Source of the DNA: JAAELZ01 sp965237485
GTDB lineage: Bacteria; Pseudomonadota; Gammaproteobacteria; Arenicellales; Poriferihabitantaceae
Direction: 5' to 3'
Length of the DNA: 42,262 nt
Assembly (NCBI GenBank): GCA_965237485.1
Contig: CBDEFQ010000002.1
Location: 1-42,262, forward strand
Both the position numbers and the translations under genes were made by a program. Shown in pieces: positions 8,674 through 16,524 of this stretch (the first letter of the stretch is position 1; the number at the start of each line of letters is the position of its first letter). The notes under the pieces were generated by a model that did no database searches, had not been told where the DNA came from, and saw only the letters and a list, made by a program, of their open reading frames with translations.

Positions 8674-9111
8674 CTAAGCAGGTTCAGGCCAAACGAATTC
8701 AGGACGCAAACCTTCATATACAAGACGACCATCATCCGGCCTTGGAACCCCCGTTGCTGAATCATAAAACGCATGATAAGTTGCTGGCATAGCCGCGCCA
8801 TCATACCCCATAAGGTTTGGGACAATAGCGCGTATCCGCCCTACCTTATCGTCGAGCATAATCGGTGTGCCACAGGTTGCGCAGGTGCACAATTCTATCG
8901 GTCCATCGGGGTTTTGATCGTTAAATGGTTGCCGATTCAGACTACCCGAATTGCCTACTTTTAGGTCTGAATGATTAAAAAACATCACATGCGTTGTATC
9001 TTGCCCTGTAACCTTTTTACAGACGGAACAGTGGCAAGTGTGGTTGTCGATTGGCTCGTTACTAGAGTGGGTTTGCACATGATCGCATCCACCTTGGTAC
9101 TTATTTGACAT
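8674..9111 (-). CDS. GFA family zinc-binding protein
   Basis: A 145-residue member of the GFA (glutathione-dependent formaldehyde-activating enzyme/CENP-V) fold, a small zinc-binding beta protein. The cysteine clusters are visible: GGCDH near residue 9, CHCSVCKK around 26-33, and CTCATCGTP around 76-84. The first cluster lacks the second Cys usual in GxCxCG, having CDH instead, so the first zinc site may be altered. Most such proteins have no demonstrated formaldehyde activity. The gene is monocistronic, convergent with the FAH-fold gene, with about 100 bp between them. Confidence 0.85.
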   Translation of the reverse strand: MSNKYQGGCDHVQTHSSNEPIDNHTCHCSVCKKVTGQDTTHVMFFNHSDLKVGNSGSLNRQPFNDQNPDGPIELCTCATCGTPIMLDDKVGRIRAIVPNLMGYDGAAMPATYHAFYDSATGVPRPDDGRLVYEGLRPEFVWPEPA

Positions 9112-9513
9112 AACACTTCCCTCTTTTTATTTAAATATTGTCGAACGATTAGCCCGACCCCAAAAGTGTAGTATAGAGCAAGAATTCCAGTCGCTGCAAA
9201 ATAATTTCAAGCAATGTGATATCCGCAAAAAGCACCAACTTATACTTTCTCACAAGTGCTGAATAAACTGCTTATCAAACTAAGTGTTTTATTGGCTATA
9301 TCTTAAGTTCTTAGGGCCGGCAGCATAGCCGCATCTCCTTTTTACAGAATGTGACAATAACCACCGAAGTCACGCTATATATTGTTTAAATTTATGTCAT
9401 TACTTATTAAGGCCGCAACAACAGATATCTAACATAGTTATCGGAATTCACCCTATTAATAACCGTCTGAGTGAATTTGTGTCGAACCTAATTTAGTGTG
9501 GGTAGGTTGGCCA
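9112..9513. other. Intergenic region, 402 bp, no gene seen
   Basis: AT-rich spacer between the GFA gene start and the cysC stop. I found no convincing open frame, tRNA, terminator hairpin or repeat. It should contain the promoter for the GFA gene near 9112-9200 and the 3' end of the transcript that includes cysC. A short imperfect hairpin (acctaa...ttaggt type) near 9485-9510 is too weak to call a terminator. Confidence 0.5.
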
Positions 9514-10134
9514 TTAAGTATTCACCGCCTTTAATACCACTCTGCGTTTAAGAAAATCGATCACTTGATCAGCTAGTACGTCAGGCTCATATTCAGCAGC
9601 CTTTATCACCATCTCAGCATTTTCTGGCACCTCATAATCTGAATCAATCCCAGTAAAATTTTTAAGCTTACCGGCACGCGCTAGCTTATACAAACCTTTC
9701 GGATCACGCTGTTCACAGATCTCTAATGGGGTGTCAACAAACACCTCAATAAATTCATCGTGTTCCATTAAGCTTCGCGCGAGTTGGCGCTCTGCTTGAA
9801 ACGGCGAGATAAATGAAGTGATTACAATGAGGCCAGCATCCACCATCAACCTAGCCACTTCAGATACGCGGCGAATATTTTCAACTCGGTCCTCGTCTGA
9901 GAAGTTGAGATCTTTGCTAAGGCCGTGACGAACATTATCTCCATCGAGCAAATAAGTGCGGTGGCCCATGTCCTGTAATTTAGCCTCAAGCGCATCCGCA
10001 ATCGTTGACTTCCCGCAGCCAGAAAAGCCGGTTAGCCAAAGCACACAAGGCTTTTGCTTGTTTGCTGCCGCACGCACTTGCTTATCAACTTTCATTCCGT
10101 GCCAAGTAATATTGATAGATTTTTGTTGTTTCAC
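9514..10134 (-). CDS. cysC: Adenylyl-sulfate (APS) kinase
   Basis: Phosphorylates adenosine 5'-phosphosulfate to PAPS, the universal sulfuryl donor. It has 206 residues, matching the family. The P-loop GFSGCGKS is at about 36-43, the APS-binding DGDNVRHGL at about 64-72, FISPF at about 108-112, and the lid segment around RDPKGLYKLARAGKLKNF is intact. It is the third gene of a minus-strand run (10918, 10173, 9514) with 38 bp between it and the sulfotransferase. No cysD, cysN or cysH lies nearby, so this copy appears dedicated to supplying PAPS to the adjacent sulfotransferase rather than to assimilation. That role is inferred from context. Confidence 0.96.
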   Translation of the reverse strand: MKQQKSINITWHGMKVDKQVRAAANKQKPCVLWLTGFSGCGKSTIADALEAKLQDMGHRTYLLDGDNVRHGLSKDLNFSDEDRVENIRRVSEVARLMVDAGLIVITSFISPFQAERQLARSLMEHDEFIEVFVDTPLEICEQRDPKGLYKLARAGKLKNFTGIDSDYEVPENAEMVIKAAEYEPDVLADQVIDFLKRRVVLKAVNT

Positions 10135-10172
10135 TTTATTAAAAAACCAGACTCTAAATTTAGGCGCTGATT

Positions 10173-10916
10173 TTAAACTTTCCTAAGCCGTTGTGCATAA
10201 AGATGTTGGTAGTGAGGCAATATATTTTCGTAAATTTCTTTTACTCTGTTAGGGACATCTTGTATTTCCACATAGCTTCTTTCTTGAGGCTTCAACCCGT
10301 CTGAACCTCTGAGATTCTCATGAAACGAGCCCCCATCCCACCAGCTGACTTCGTCGCGCGCACCCGGCTCCCAACTTAACGCACTTTCTATAAACAGAAT
10401 ACCCACTGCATTGCACCACATTTCTACCATAGTGTAGGGGTCTTCTAACAAATCATCGCTGTCAATCACTGGTGGAGCCTCACCAAGCTGGTTACATAAT
10501 ATATCGTAGAGGGCGCGTTGCTCGACAAACCCCGTTTCTTTAAAATGGAAATCTGGCCAATGTTTATACATTGAAGTAATTGTTTTCGCTGGGTCGCGGA
10601 TCAAAAAGCTGTGATTAAAGTGAGATAGGAACTGCGCATCCCAAATATGATCGATATAGTGAGGGAAGTCTTTTGAGAACACCGGCCCCTTTTTGACTGC
10701 TGTTTGAAGATTATCCCAAGCGGTTTGAATAGTTAAGCCGGGTACCCTAACGCTGTCTTTAGTTAATCTCGGCCAAAGCGGGTTTTCCCCCTGATACCAA
10801 GCCTCACCAAATGGTTCATGAAAACACTGCATATCTCCGCGTTGTCGCATCATCCATTCAAAAGCAGTCGAAGTAGAACGCGGTACAGCCCATAATACGG
10901 TAATCTTATTTTTCAT
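10173..10916 (-). CDS. PAPS-dependent sulfotransferase family protein
   Basis: A 247-residue P-loop sulfotransferase-fold protein. The 5'-phosphosulfate-binding loop is visible as VPRSTSTA at about 11-18, and a 3'-phosphate-binding region as RDPAKTITS at about 107-115. The short length and the opening (LWAVPRSTSTAFEWMM) match a bacterial/plant branch whose acceptors are mostly unknown, distinct from Stf0 or heparan-type enzymes. It begins 1 bp after the stop of the upstream racemase-fold gene and precedes cysC, so donor synthesis and transfer are encoded together. The acceptor is probably the product of neighbouring genes (inference). There is no signal peptide, so the protein is cytoplasmic. 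Confidence 0.88.
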   Translation of the reverse strand: MKNKITVLWAVPRSTSTAFEWMMRQRGDMQCFHEPFGEAWYQGENPLWPRLTKDSVRVPGLTIQTAWDNLQTAVKKGPVFSKDFPHYIDHIWDAQFLSHFNHSFLIRDPAKTITSMYKHWPDFHFKETGFVEQRALYDILCNQLGEAPPVIDSDDLLEDPYTMVEMWCNAVGILFIESALSWEPGARDEVSWWDGGSFHENLRGSDGLKPQERSYVEIQDVPNRVKEIYENILPHYQHLYAQRLRKV

Positions 10917-10917
10917 C

Positions 10918-11742
10918 TTAGACGCCGTTCAGCGATGATAAAAGCTGGCCATGCACTCCCTCTGGGGCAATGCCTAGTGTCTTATAGATGTTCCAATACA
11001 AAGCGACATCAGAAGACACGATTGGTTTACCCAACAATGCTTCTAACTCCACCTCACGAGAAACCATACGTTCGGGTATACCCTGTGCATTACGAAAATT
11101 GGGCATTCCATTGGCTACAATGGCCTCAGCGGTGGGTGCTTGCTCGGCAATATATTGCATTGACTTTGCTGCCAAATCACCTGGAAATACCCAAGTCAGG
11201 TCATTTACTTCTTGCTGCGATTGATAAAAGCCTTGATCAACAAAATTACCCACATACACCAAATCAAAACCCGCATCTGCTAAAAACCCGGCTATTCCAT
11301 CACGCCAATCAGGCCAGTAATAAACTGAGTTGAGGGCAATCTTTTCTATATCCAACTCGCGCAAGCCTTCCACAAGGCACATCCCCGCCATATGTAGGGG
11401 CGTTTCATATTGATCGCCTACTCTGTCGCAAAAGTCACGAATTTCGTTTGGGGTTTTACCACCAGCGTGCACCCAATTGGTACCGACTTGCCCGCACACA
11501 TCTGCTCCGTTATTAGACATACATTCAACAAACTCTTCAAGCAAGTCAAAGTTTTGAGTCCTCTGCGTCAGCTCATGCACATAACCCGGAACATGCAACA
11601 TGCGACCATGCACGCCTACTGATCTGGGCGACATACGTAAAAAATCGCTAGGTGCGCCATCAAAATCGTGCGGTGGTGAAGTAAAGCCTACTTGATACGG
11701 AAATAACTTATTGTCGGGGTTATGCCATCTTTCAGGTTTCAT
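10918..11742 (-). CDS. Asp/Glu racemase / arylmalonate decarboxylase-fold protein, catalytic Cys apparently absent
   Basis: A 274-residue protein resembling the maleate isomerase/arylmalonate decarboxylase branch of the Asp/Glu racemase superfamily (VGFTSPPHDFDGAPSDF, then GADVCGQVGTNWVHAGG at about 79-95, and a second half-domain with AIVANGMPNFRN). In known members a nucleophilic Cys precedes the T/S of the first loop and another lies in the second (SC-x-x-R type). Here the first loop reads QVGTN and the second ANGMPNFR, so both positions appear to lack Cys; Cys83 is displaced by four residues. The fold assignment is moderately secure and the activity is unknown. It is the first gene of the sulfotransferase-cysC run, separated by 1 bp from the next gene. 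Confidence 0.7.
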   Translation of the reverse strand: MKPERWHNPDNKLFPYQVGFTSPPHDFDGAPSDFLRMSPRSVGVHGRMLHVPGYVHELTQRTQNFDLLEEFVECMSNNGADVCGQVGTNWVHAGGKTPNEIRDFCDRVGDQYETPLHMAGMCLVEGLRELDIEKIALNSVYYWPDWRDGIAGFLADAGFDLVYVGNFVDQGFYQSQQEVNDLTWVFPGDLAAKSMQYIAEQAPTAEAIVANGMPNFRNAQGIPERMVSREVELEALLGKPIVSSDVALYWNIYKTLGIAPEGVHGQLLSSLNGV

Positions 11743-11870
11743 ATGTGTTGCCTCAAACTGGGCGTTTTATGCCAAGACATTAAGTGATTTAAATAGTGTA
11801 CGGCTACTAGTTGATCCAAGCAAACGAATATGAGTGGATGGTTACATTAATAACCTCGATTCTAAATACG

Positions 11871-12785
11871 CTATGCTGGATTAATCGGCGGAGCGGTGTG
11901 CTTGCCATATTCAACTTTCTCGTACCAACAGATTGCGAGGCCGGCGAAGATAATTAGCACTGCCCCAATGTACATTGTAGACGCGGGATGTTCAGCGAAT
12001 ATATACCAGCCGATTAGCGTTGCCCACAACACCGTCACATACTCTAGCGGCGCAATGACGTGCACTTTGGCATATTGATATGCATGCACTATGGTGTACT
12101 GCGCAAATAGTGCTATCAAACCAATCGCTACCATCAACCAAAATGCTGTTAAATCAATGGGCACCCAATAAAACAACATAAAGGTGCCCGTTACTAAAGA
12201 AAAGCCTAGTGCCGCGTAGAACACCACCAACTCCGACGCTTCGGTTTGACTCATCTTCCTAGATTGAATAGCCAACAACGCAAAACTTAACGCACCCGCT
12301 AGCGCATATAAAGTGCCACTTACATTAAGGTCTTGCGCCGTAGGTTGAATGACTATGAGGGTTCCTATAAACCCTACAAGCATAATCCACTGCCTTTTAC
12401 GACCGACTGGCTCACCGAGTAATGGCCCCGCAAGTGCTGTCATAAACAAAGGCGCTGTCATTGCGATGGTGGTTGCTGTAGCCAGCGGCATTTGGATAAT
12501 AGCCATGTAATAGGTAAAAAACGCCGTGAAGTTGATGGTCGTTCGCACTAAATGGCTGGCTGGCCTATCGGTTTTAAAACCAGCGATTCCACTGGTAGCA
12601 GAAATATACAGCCCACTTGAAACTGCAATGACACAACTACGTACAAAGAGTAATTGAATTAACCAATAATCACTGGTTACCCATTTTATCAATGCATCTT
12701 GAAACGAAAATAATGTCATCGATGTGAGACAAAGAGCAATCGCTATGGAAGGCCGGTTATAACGACCGTATTGACTCGCGGTCAT
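11871..12785 (-). CDS. DMT superfamily (EamA) inner-membrane transporter
   Basis: An integral membrane protein with about ten predicted transmembrane helices in two EamA repeats, typical of drug/metabolite exporters. It has about 304 residues from the ATG at 12785, which lies 2 bp after the stop of the FrhB-like gene. An upstream in-frame ATG at 12812 would overlap that gene by 25 bp and add nine residues. Hydrophobic stretches alternate with short loops throughout (for example IAIALCLTSMTLFSF and the repeated GxxLIVxQP region). Its location directly after the FrhB gene and beside the sulfotransferase genes suggests it moves a precursor or product of that cluster, which is inference. The 128 bp to the next gene cannot be assigned a terminator. 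Confidence 0.85.
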   Translation of the reverse strand: MTASQYGRYNRPSIAIALCLTSMTLFSFQDALIKWVTSDYWLIQLLFVRSCVIAVSSGLYISATSGIAGFKTDRPASHLVRTTINFTAFFTYYMAIIQMPLATATTIAMTAPLFMTALAGPLLGEPVGRKRQWIMLVGFIGTLIVIQPTAQDLNVSGTLYALAGALSFALLAIQSRKMSQTEASELVVFYAALGFSLVTGTFMLFYWVPIDLTAFWLMVAIGLIALFAQYTIVHAYQYAKVHVIAPLEYVTVLWATLIGWYIFAEHPASTMYIGAVLIIFAGLAICWYEKVEYGKHTAPPINPA

Positions 12786-12787
12786 TT

Positions 12788-14110
12788 CTAATCGGCTTGC
12801 TGCAATTTGCATGGCGCCGGCTCGGCCATTTTCCCTCGCGCAACACGCCGCTTTGCACCTGTACGCTGCACCGTATTTTCAATATCGCTGTTTTGCTCCG
12901 ATAAGGATATCAACCTTAGCCGCTGCGTTTCTGGCACCAAATTACCCGCCTCATGCATGCCCTGAAACCGCGCCCATACCGAACGTTTCTTGGCCTCTTG
13001 GTGTGGCTGAAATCGGTTCATATCTTCGGTACTTAACTGTTCACCGCGCACTAAATACCCAGCCGCAATAGCCTCATTCATTAATTTAGACCCGGCCTCA
13101 GTGCGAACGATAACCCCATTCGACCCTAGGTCAGAATCGATTTCTTGTTGTGTCGGCGCCCCTCCATCCCACACGTCAGATGCGGCAATATCAGCCGCGT
13201 CACCGATGCCATCAGGACAGATTTTACAGCGCGTGGGCAATTGCCAAGCAGAATCGTCTTCCCCCCAAAAATCCAAATAGCTTATTTCATGGCTATTGCC
13301 GTCCGCAGTTTTTACTGTTGTTGGCCCGGGACAGCCATAACCTCGGTAGCGCACCGAAGTGATTTCATCAAATACAATGTCGCGCGATTCAAAAAAACGC
13401 TTCAATGCCAATGGGGCCATAAACCCTCCACACACCATGGTTAACATTACCAAACAGGTTTGATCAACGCGTGAGTCCACCGCCGCCAGATTACGCAAAG
13501 CGCTGACATCACAGGGCGTGCCAATAAAAGCAAAGCGTTCGCCTGAATTGGTTGCTGCTTCTAATACGGACAGTATATGTTTTAGGGTTGCTGTCGGCCC
13601 ATATCGCGAGCCAGCCGCGCGCAGCACATCCTCTCGGGTTCTGCTTATCTGCGGCTGTCCAAAGCTAGGGTGCTGCGCTGAGGCAGTGGCATGCAAAATA
13701 AAATCAACACTATTTGATTCTACAAGGTAAAGCGCCAAGCCAGTCAATACACCACCTGTCGATGCCACATGTCTTATCGCAGGTTCACCGCTATAGGAGA
13801 AATAAATTTCTTTGAACACTCCCCAGACATCATCTAATTGCGAATCGTCGTCAATCAAAGAGGTAGGCAAGCCTTCTACATGGGTGCCAGGGCAAACTGA
13901 AACTATGCTGTCCACAATCTCATGATTAAGATCAGATGTAACACAGGGTCGCTCAAAGCCATTGCTAACTAGCTCCATTTTAAGCCTATCTGCCCCGGCT
14001 ACGCTCTCACATATACCACAGCCGATGCACATGCCGTGCTCTACAATTTGATATAAGCGTTGCTTAGCACTTAAACCCTTTTGCAAACTTTTTATATGCT
14101 CAAAACTCAT
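12788..14110 (-). CDS. FrhB/HCAR-type iron-sulfur flavoprotein (coenzyme F420 hydrogenase beta-subunit family)
   Basis: A 440-residue protein of the FrhB/FpoF/7-hydroxymethyl-chlorophyll-reductase family. These are cytoplasmic oxidoreductases holding FAD and [4Fe-4S] clusters, which pass electrons to diverse substrates. A ferredoxin-like motif C28-x2-C31-x2-C34 with CP at about 73-74 is visible. The central domain has STGGVLTGLA and FIGTPCDVSALRN, and the C-terminal domain has RYRGYGCPG and RCKICPDGIGDAADI. Outside methanogens, members reduce unrelated substrates, and no F420 biosynthesis genes are near. It is divergent from the 2OG oxygenase and coupled to the DMT transporter. The C-terminal ~60 residues look disordered. 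Its substrate is unknown. Confidence 0.85.
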   Translation of the reverse strand: MSFEHIKSLQKGLSAKQRLYQIVEHGMCIGCGICESVAGADRLKMELVSNGFERPCVTSDLNHEIVDSIVSVCPGTHVEGLPTSLIDDDSQLDDVWGVFKEIYFSYSGEPAIRHVASTGGVLTGLALYLVESNSVDFILHATASAQHPSFGQPQISRTREDVLRAAGSRYGPTATLKHILSVLEAATNSGERFAFIGTPCDVSALRNLAAVDSRVDQTCLVMLTMVCGGFMAPLALKRFFESRDIVFDEITSVRYRGYGCPGPTTVKTADGNSHEISYLDFWGEDDSAWQLPTRCKICPDGIGDAADIAASDVWDGGAPTQQEIDSDLGSNGVIVRTEAGSKLMNEAIAAGYLVRGEQLSTEDMNRFQPHQEAKKRSVWARFQGMHEAGNLVPETQRLRLISLSEQNSDIENTVQRTGAKRRVARGKMAEPAPCKLQQAD

Positions 14111-14214
14111 GCCGAGATTCTGCCATCAGAAACGCGGAAATGGTTAATATTCTTTTAGTCCAATAGGATTAGGTATAGTCGGCCTTGTATCTAATTTTTT
14201 AACCGTAATCGGCC

Positions 14215-15210
14215 ATGCAACACGCAATCAATTTACTGCGATTTCCACAAACCCTGCCAAATCTGCAGCCGATAAAAGACGACCCCATTTTTGACCCGGC
14301 TATTCATCTAGCACTTGAGCAACCAGAACATATCCTAAGCTTAGAAGATTTTGGCTATGGCGAGGAAATCGCTGGCACCACACCGACCAATATCGCTGCA
14401 ACTTCGTGTTTTAGAATACTCAGTGAAGAAGGTGTTGCTGCGCTGTATCACGTCTGCAAGCAATTGGAAGAATTTACGACTTCAAACCCTCGAATCTCTC
14501 GCAATACTCGAGGAGGTGTATACCGCTCCAAATTTTTGCGTGATTTTAGTTTAAGCGTAGAAGTGGCCAATCATCTTTCTGAAATAATGCAAACGCCGCT
14601 ACTTCCGCATGCCATGGGACATCAGCTTTCGCACCTTAACTATCAGCCATTAACCCTTGGGGAAAATATCGACAAGTGGCATTATGACACTCTACAAGTA
14701 GATTATGTCATGTTCGTAACCGATCCTAACGATGTAGAAGGGGGCGAGTTTCAGTACTTTCGTGGAACCAGAGATGAAATGTCAGCCTTGCGCAACTCGA
14801 GGGCATCAATAAACGCAGATCGCATCAGCGCCCCAGATTTACCTGGCGCCGGCTACGCCGTGCTCATACAAGGGAATTATGTGGTACATCAAGCTAAAGC
14901 TCTGCGCGCTGAAGGTGAACGAATCACGTTGGTGAATGGCTATACTTACGCAAACCTCGATACACCTGACTACACCGCGCTAGGGCAAATCATTCACGCA
15001 GACCCCGCGCAATTTGCCTCTGCCGAATATGCACGTCATATGGCCCTGCGCTGTGCCCAACAACTACAAGATAGTGTAAACGAGCCTGACTACACACTAA
15101 CCCCAAAACAGCGAGCTAAATTACTCAAACGCGCGCGCAAGGAGTTAGATGAAGCTATCCAACAACTTAGTGAATGCGAAGGCGAGGTAATCCGCCACTA
15201 CGGCGATTGA
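14215..15210 (+). CDS. Fe(II)/2-oxoglutarate-dependent oxygenase
   Basis: A 331-residue double-stranded-beta-helix oxygenase. The iron triad is visible: H156 and D158 in WHYDTLQVDY, and the distal His225 in NYVVHQAKAL. Arg236 in GERITLVNGY is placed to bind 2-oxoglutarate. HxD rather than HxG argues for hydroxylation or desaturation rather than halogenation. The C-terminal 60 residues form a charged helical tail (LTPKQRAKLLKRARKEL), probably coiled coil. It is divergently transcribed from the FrhB-type gene across 104 bp, which suggests shared control with the sulfotransferase/FrhB cluster. The substrate is unknown. After its stop the sequence passes into the group II intron relic within about 70 bp. 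Confidence 0.85.
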   Translation: MQHAINLLRFPQTLPNLQPIKDDPIFDPAIHLALEQPEHILSLEDFGYGEEIAGTTPTNIAATSCFRILSEEGVAALYHVCKQLEEFTTSNPRISRNTRGGVYRSKFLRDFSLSVEVANHLSEIMQTPLLPHAMGHQLSHLNYQPLTLGENIDKWHYDTLQVDYVMFVTDPNDVEGGEFQYFRGTRDEMSALRNSRASINADRISAPDLPGAGYAVLIQGNYVVHQAKALRAEGERITLVNGYTYANLDTPDYTALGQIIHADPAQFASAEYARHMALRCAQQLQDSVNEPDYTLTPKQRAKLLKRARKELDEAIQQLSECEGEVIRHYGD

Positions 15211-15285
15211 ATTGTTAACTAAGCGATGATTAGCAAGCTCAACTTGAGGGCCCGCCGCATTGGGGGTAGCTTGTGGAAGGGGACC

Positions 15286-15320
15286 GGATAAGCAGTGACC
15301 GTTACCGGCCACCACTCTCC
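15286..15320 (-). ncRNA. Group II intron domain VI with candidate branch-point A
   Basis: On the minus strand this folds into a long hairpin: GGAGAGTGGTGGCC pairs with GGTCACTGCTTATCC around a GGTAAC loop, allowing G-U pairs. A single unpaired A near + position 15289 is placed like the branch-point adenosine. It lies 1 nt downstream of domain V, as expected for group II introns. Confidence 0.75.
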
Positions 15321-15321
15321 T

Positions 15322-15357
15322 GAGAACCGTGCGTGCGAGTTTCCCAGCACACGGCTC
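15322..15357 (-). ncRNA. Group II intron domain V (catalytic hairpin)
   Basis: The minus strand reads GAGCCGTGTGC, a GAAA-type apical loop (GGGAAACTC), then GCACGCACGGTTCTC. This is the hallmark 34-36 nt domain V with the AGC catalytic triad on the 5' strand. Stem pairing is preserved, so this part has not decayed. Frames read through here as protein are artefacts. Confidence 0.9.
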
Positions 15358-15406
15358 AAGCCTTTCAAAGGCCATTAACTGACCCAGCATTTGCAAGGAC
15401 GAACCT

Positions 15407-15987
15407 TTACCAACTACGATTTAGCAGCAGAGACCTCTTATCGCGCAAGGCGAAATAGGCTACATACTCCGAATCGTAAGGTGTGGCATCGGCTCTTATT
15501 TTGACATGGCGTATTATCTTTACTCCGGCCACCTTCACAAGCTTTAGTAGAACAAGTCGGTTCTCAGCATCACTCAATCTGGCATGGAAGTGCCAGATTG
15601 TTAGTGCGGGATGACGAAAATACTTATCGCGCAACCACTTTGCACTTTTGTGGGGATGCCGACGTCTTGTCCAGCGACAGAGTTTGGTGAAAATGGCTTA
15701 ATCTATCTTGGAGAAGGTTACTTTCGAAACAACATGGCGGTAGTAGTTAGACCAGCCTCTCAACTTCGGGTTGAGTAGGCGTATCAAACTTTCCGTTTTG
15801 ATCGTTGGATTCGATTTTATTAACGCTCGCAAATCAGTCAGAAAAGTGCTGACACTTTTCTTTGACGGTTTTATTAACAACTTACCGTTGTATTTACGTA
15901 CATTAAACCAAGGAAGTCAAAACCGTGATCTATGTGCGTGATCGCCGTTTTCTCCACTGAGAGAGTTAAGCCTCTCTCCAGTTTAAA
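15407..15987 (-). pseudogene. Group II intron maturase/reverse transcriptase, C-terminal fragment
   Basis: Three pieces of one coding frame are readable on the minus strand. From about 15987 the frame gives ERGLTLSVEKTAITHID then HGFDFLG. Near 15910 one T is missing from a GGTTTTAAT-type run, so the frame shifts, and NVRKYNGKLLIKPSKKS follows. The domain X signature LNPKLRGWSNYYRHVVSK continues to a TAA at 15698-15700. The same frame then resumes with RRRHPHKSAKWLRDKYF and KIIRHVKIRADATPYD, ending at 15407. All are standard for maturase thumb/domain X and C-terminal regions. The first ~300 residues (reverse transcriptase) are gone. One frameshift, one nonsense codon and the N-terminal deletion make it a pseudogene. 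Confidence 0.88.
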
Positions 15988-16000
15988 GGGGTCTGACCCT
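15987..16000. repeat. AGGGGTCTGACCCT near-palindrome at the intron break point
   Basis: GGGTCTGACCC at 15989-15999 is a perfect inverted repeat around one central base. It sits precisely where maturase similarity ends. Motifs of this type are common near RAYT/REP-like elements and other recombination scars; I recall this only in general terms. Between here and 16097 there is no gene that I can support. Confidence 0.5.
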
Positions 16001-16096
16001 GAGCTATCATTTCACGTGCCCAGGAGCTTTGGTTTATGAACAACAATAAACAGAAAACTACAGTTAATTTTTGAATAAAGCGCATTATTGAACGCC

Positions 16097-16524
16097 CTAC
16101 TCGTTCAATTTTCGATAAGCATCACACCCACCCTGATTACCTCCGTCACATGCTAGGCCATATTGATGCTTTGCTTTGCTTTGCTTTTGTCTTGCTTCAC
16201 GCCCCAACCGTTTTCGTATAAAACCCCCAAGCTATTGCACCCGCGCATTAGCCCGCCGTCACAAGCGGTTTTGTATAAGTCACTGGCTTTCTTATGATCT
16301 TGTTTGACGCCTTCGCCTTTGGTGTATAAAACCCCCAAGTTATAGCACCCCCACATGTCCCCGCCATCACAAGCGGTTTTGTATAAGTCGTTGGCTTTTT
16401 TGTAGTCCTGTTTGACGCCTTCGCCTTTGTAATATAAGTATCCTAAATTAGCGCACCCGGTAAAAGCACTTAATACGGATATTAGTATTGGTTGTATGAA
16501 AGATGTTTTTTTAACTTTAAGCAT
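16097..16524 (-). pseudogene. Sel1-like repeat protein, reading frame shifted by a pentanucleotide tract (possibly phase-variable)
   Basis: A short secreted or lipid-anchored protein with a signal-like N-terminus (about 1-24, SAFTGC) and three Cys-containing Sel1-like repeats of 36 residues (KGEGVKQDYKKANDLYKTAC and two relatives), as in Hcp-type proteins. As written the frame stops at 16153 after KAKQSINMA. Removing one AAAGC unit from the four-copy tract at 16168-16187 restores a frame reading KAKHQYGLACDGGNQGGCDAY and ending at 16097. That gives the conserved Cys pair that closes the last repeat. The current allele therefore loses its last helix. It is either a slipped-strand ON/OFF switch at the end of the gene or simple decay. 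Its ATG overlaps the stop of a small upstream frame. Confidence 0.75.
16168..16187 (-). repeat. Pentanucleotide tandem repeat (AAAGC)x4
   Basis: Four perfect tandem GCTTT units on the plus strand (AAAGC on the coding minus strand), located in the last Sel1 repeat. With four units the frame ends early; with three it runs to the full conserved C-terminus. Confidence 0.9.

Larger units (their letters stand above)
15281..15987 (-). mobile_element. Decayed 3' portion of a group II intron
   Basis: A minus-strand relic carrying the C-terminal part of an intron-encoded protein followed by catalytic RNA domains V and VI. The predicted 3' splice end, taken as 7-8 nt past the bulged A of domain VI, is near 15281. 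The right boundary, where recognisable maturase reading stops, is at about 15987, exactly at the palindrome GGGTCTGACCC. RNA domains I-III and the whole reverse-transcriptase core are missing, so this cannot splice or move. The class cannot be assigned without a tree. Confidence 0.85.

Noticed and set aside
15145..15396. An 83-codon minus-strand open frame as a gene
   Set aside because: It runs through intron domains V and VI and the 3' end of the oxygenase gene; it is RNA structure, not protein.
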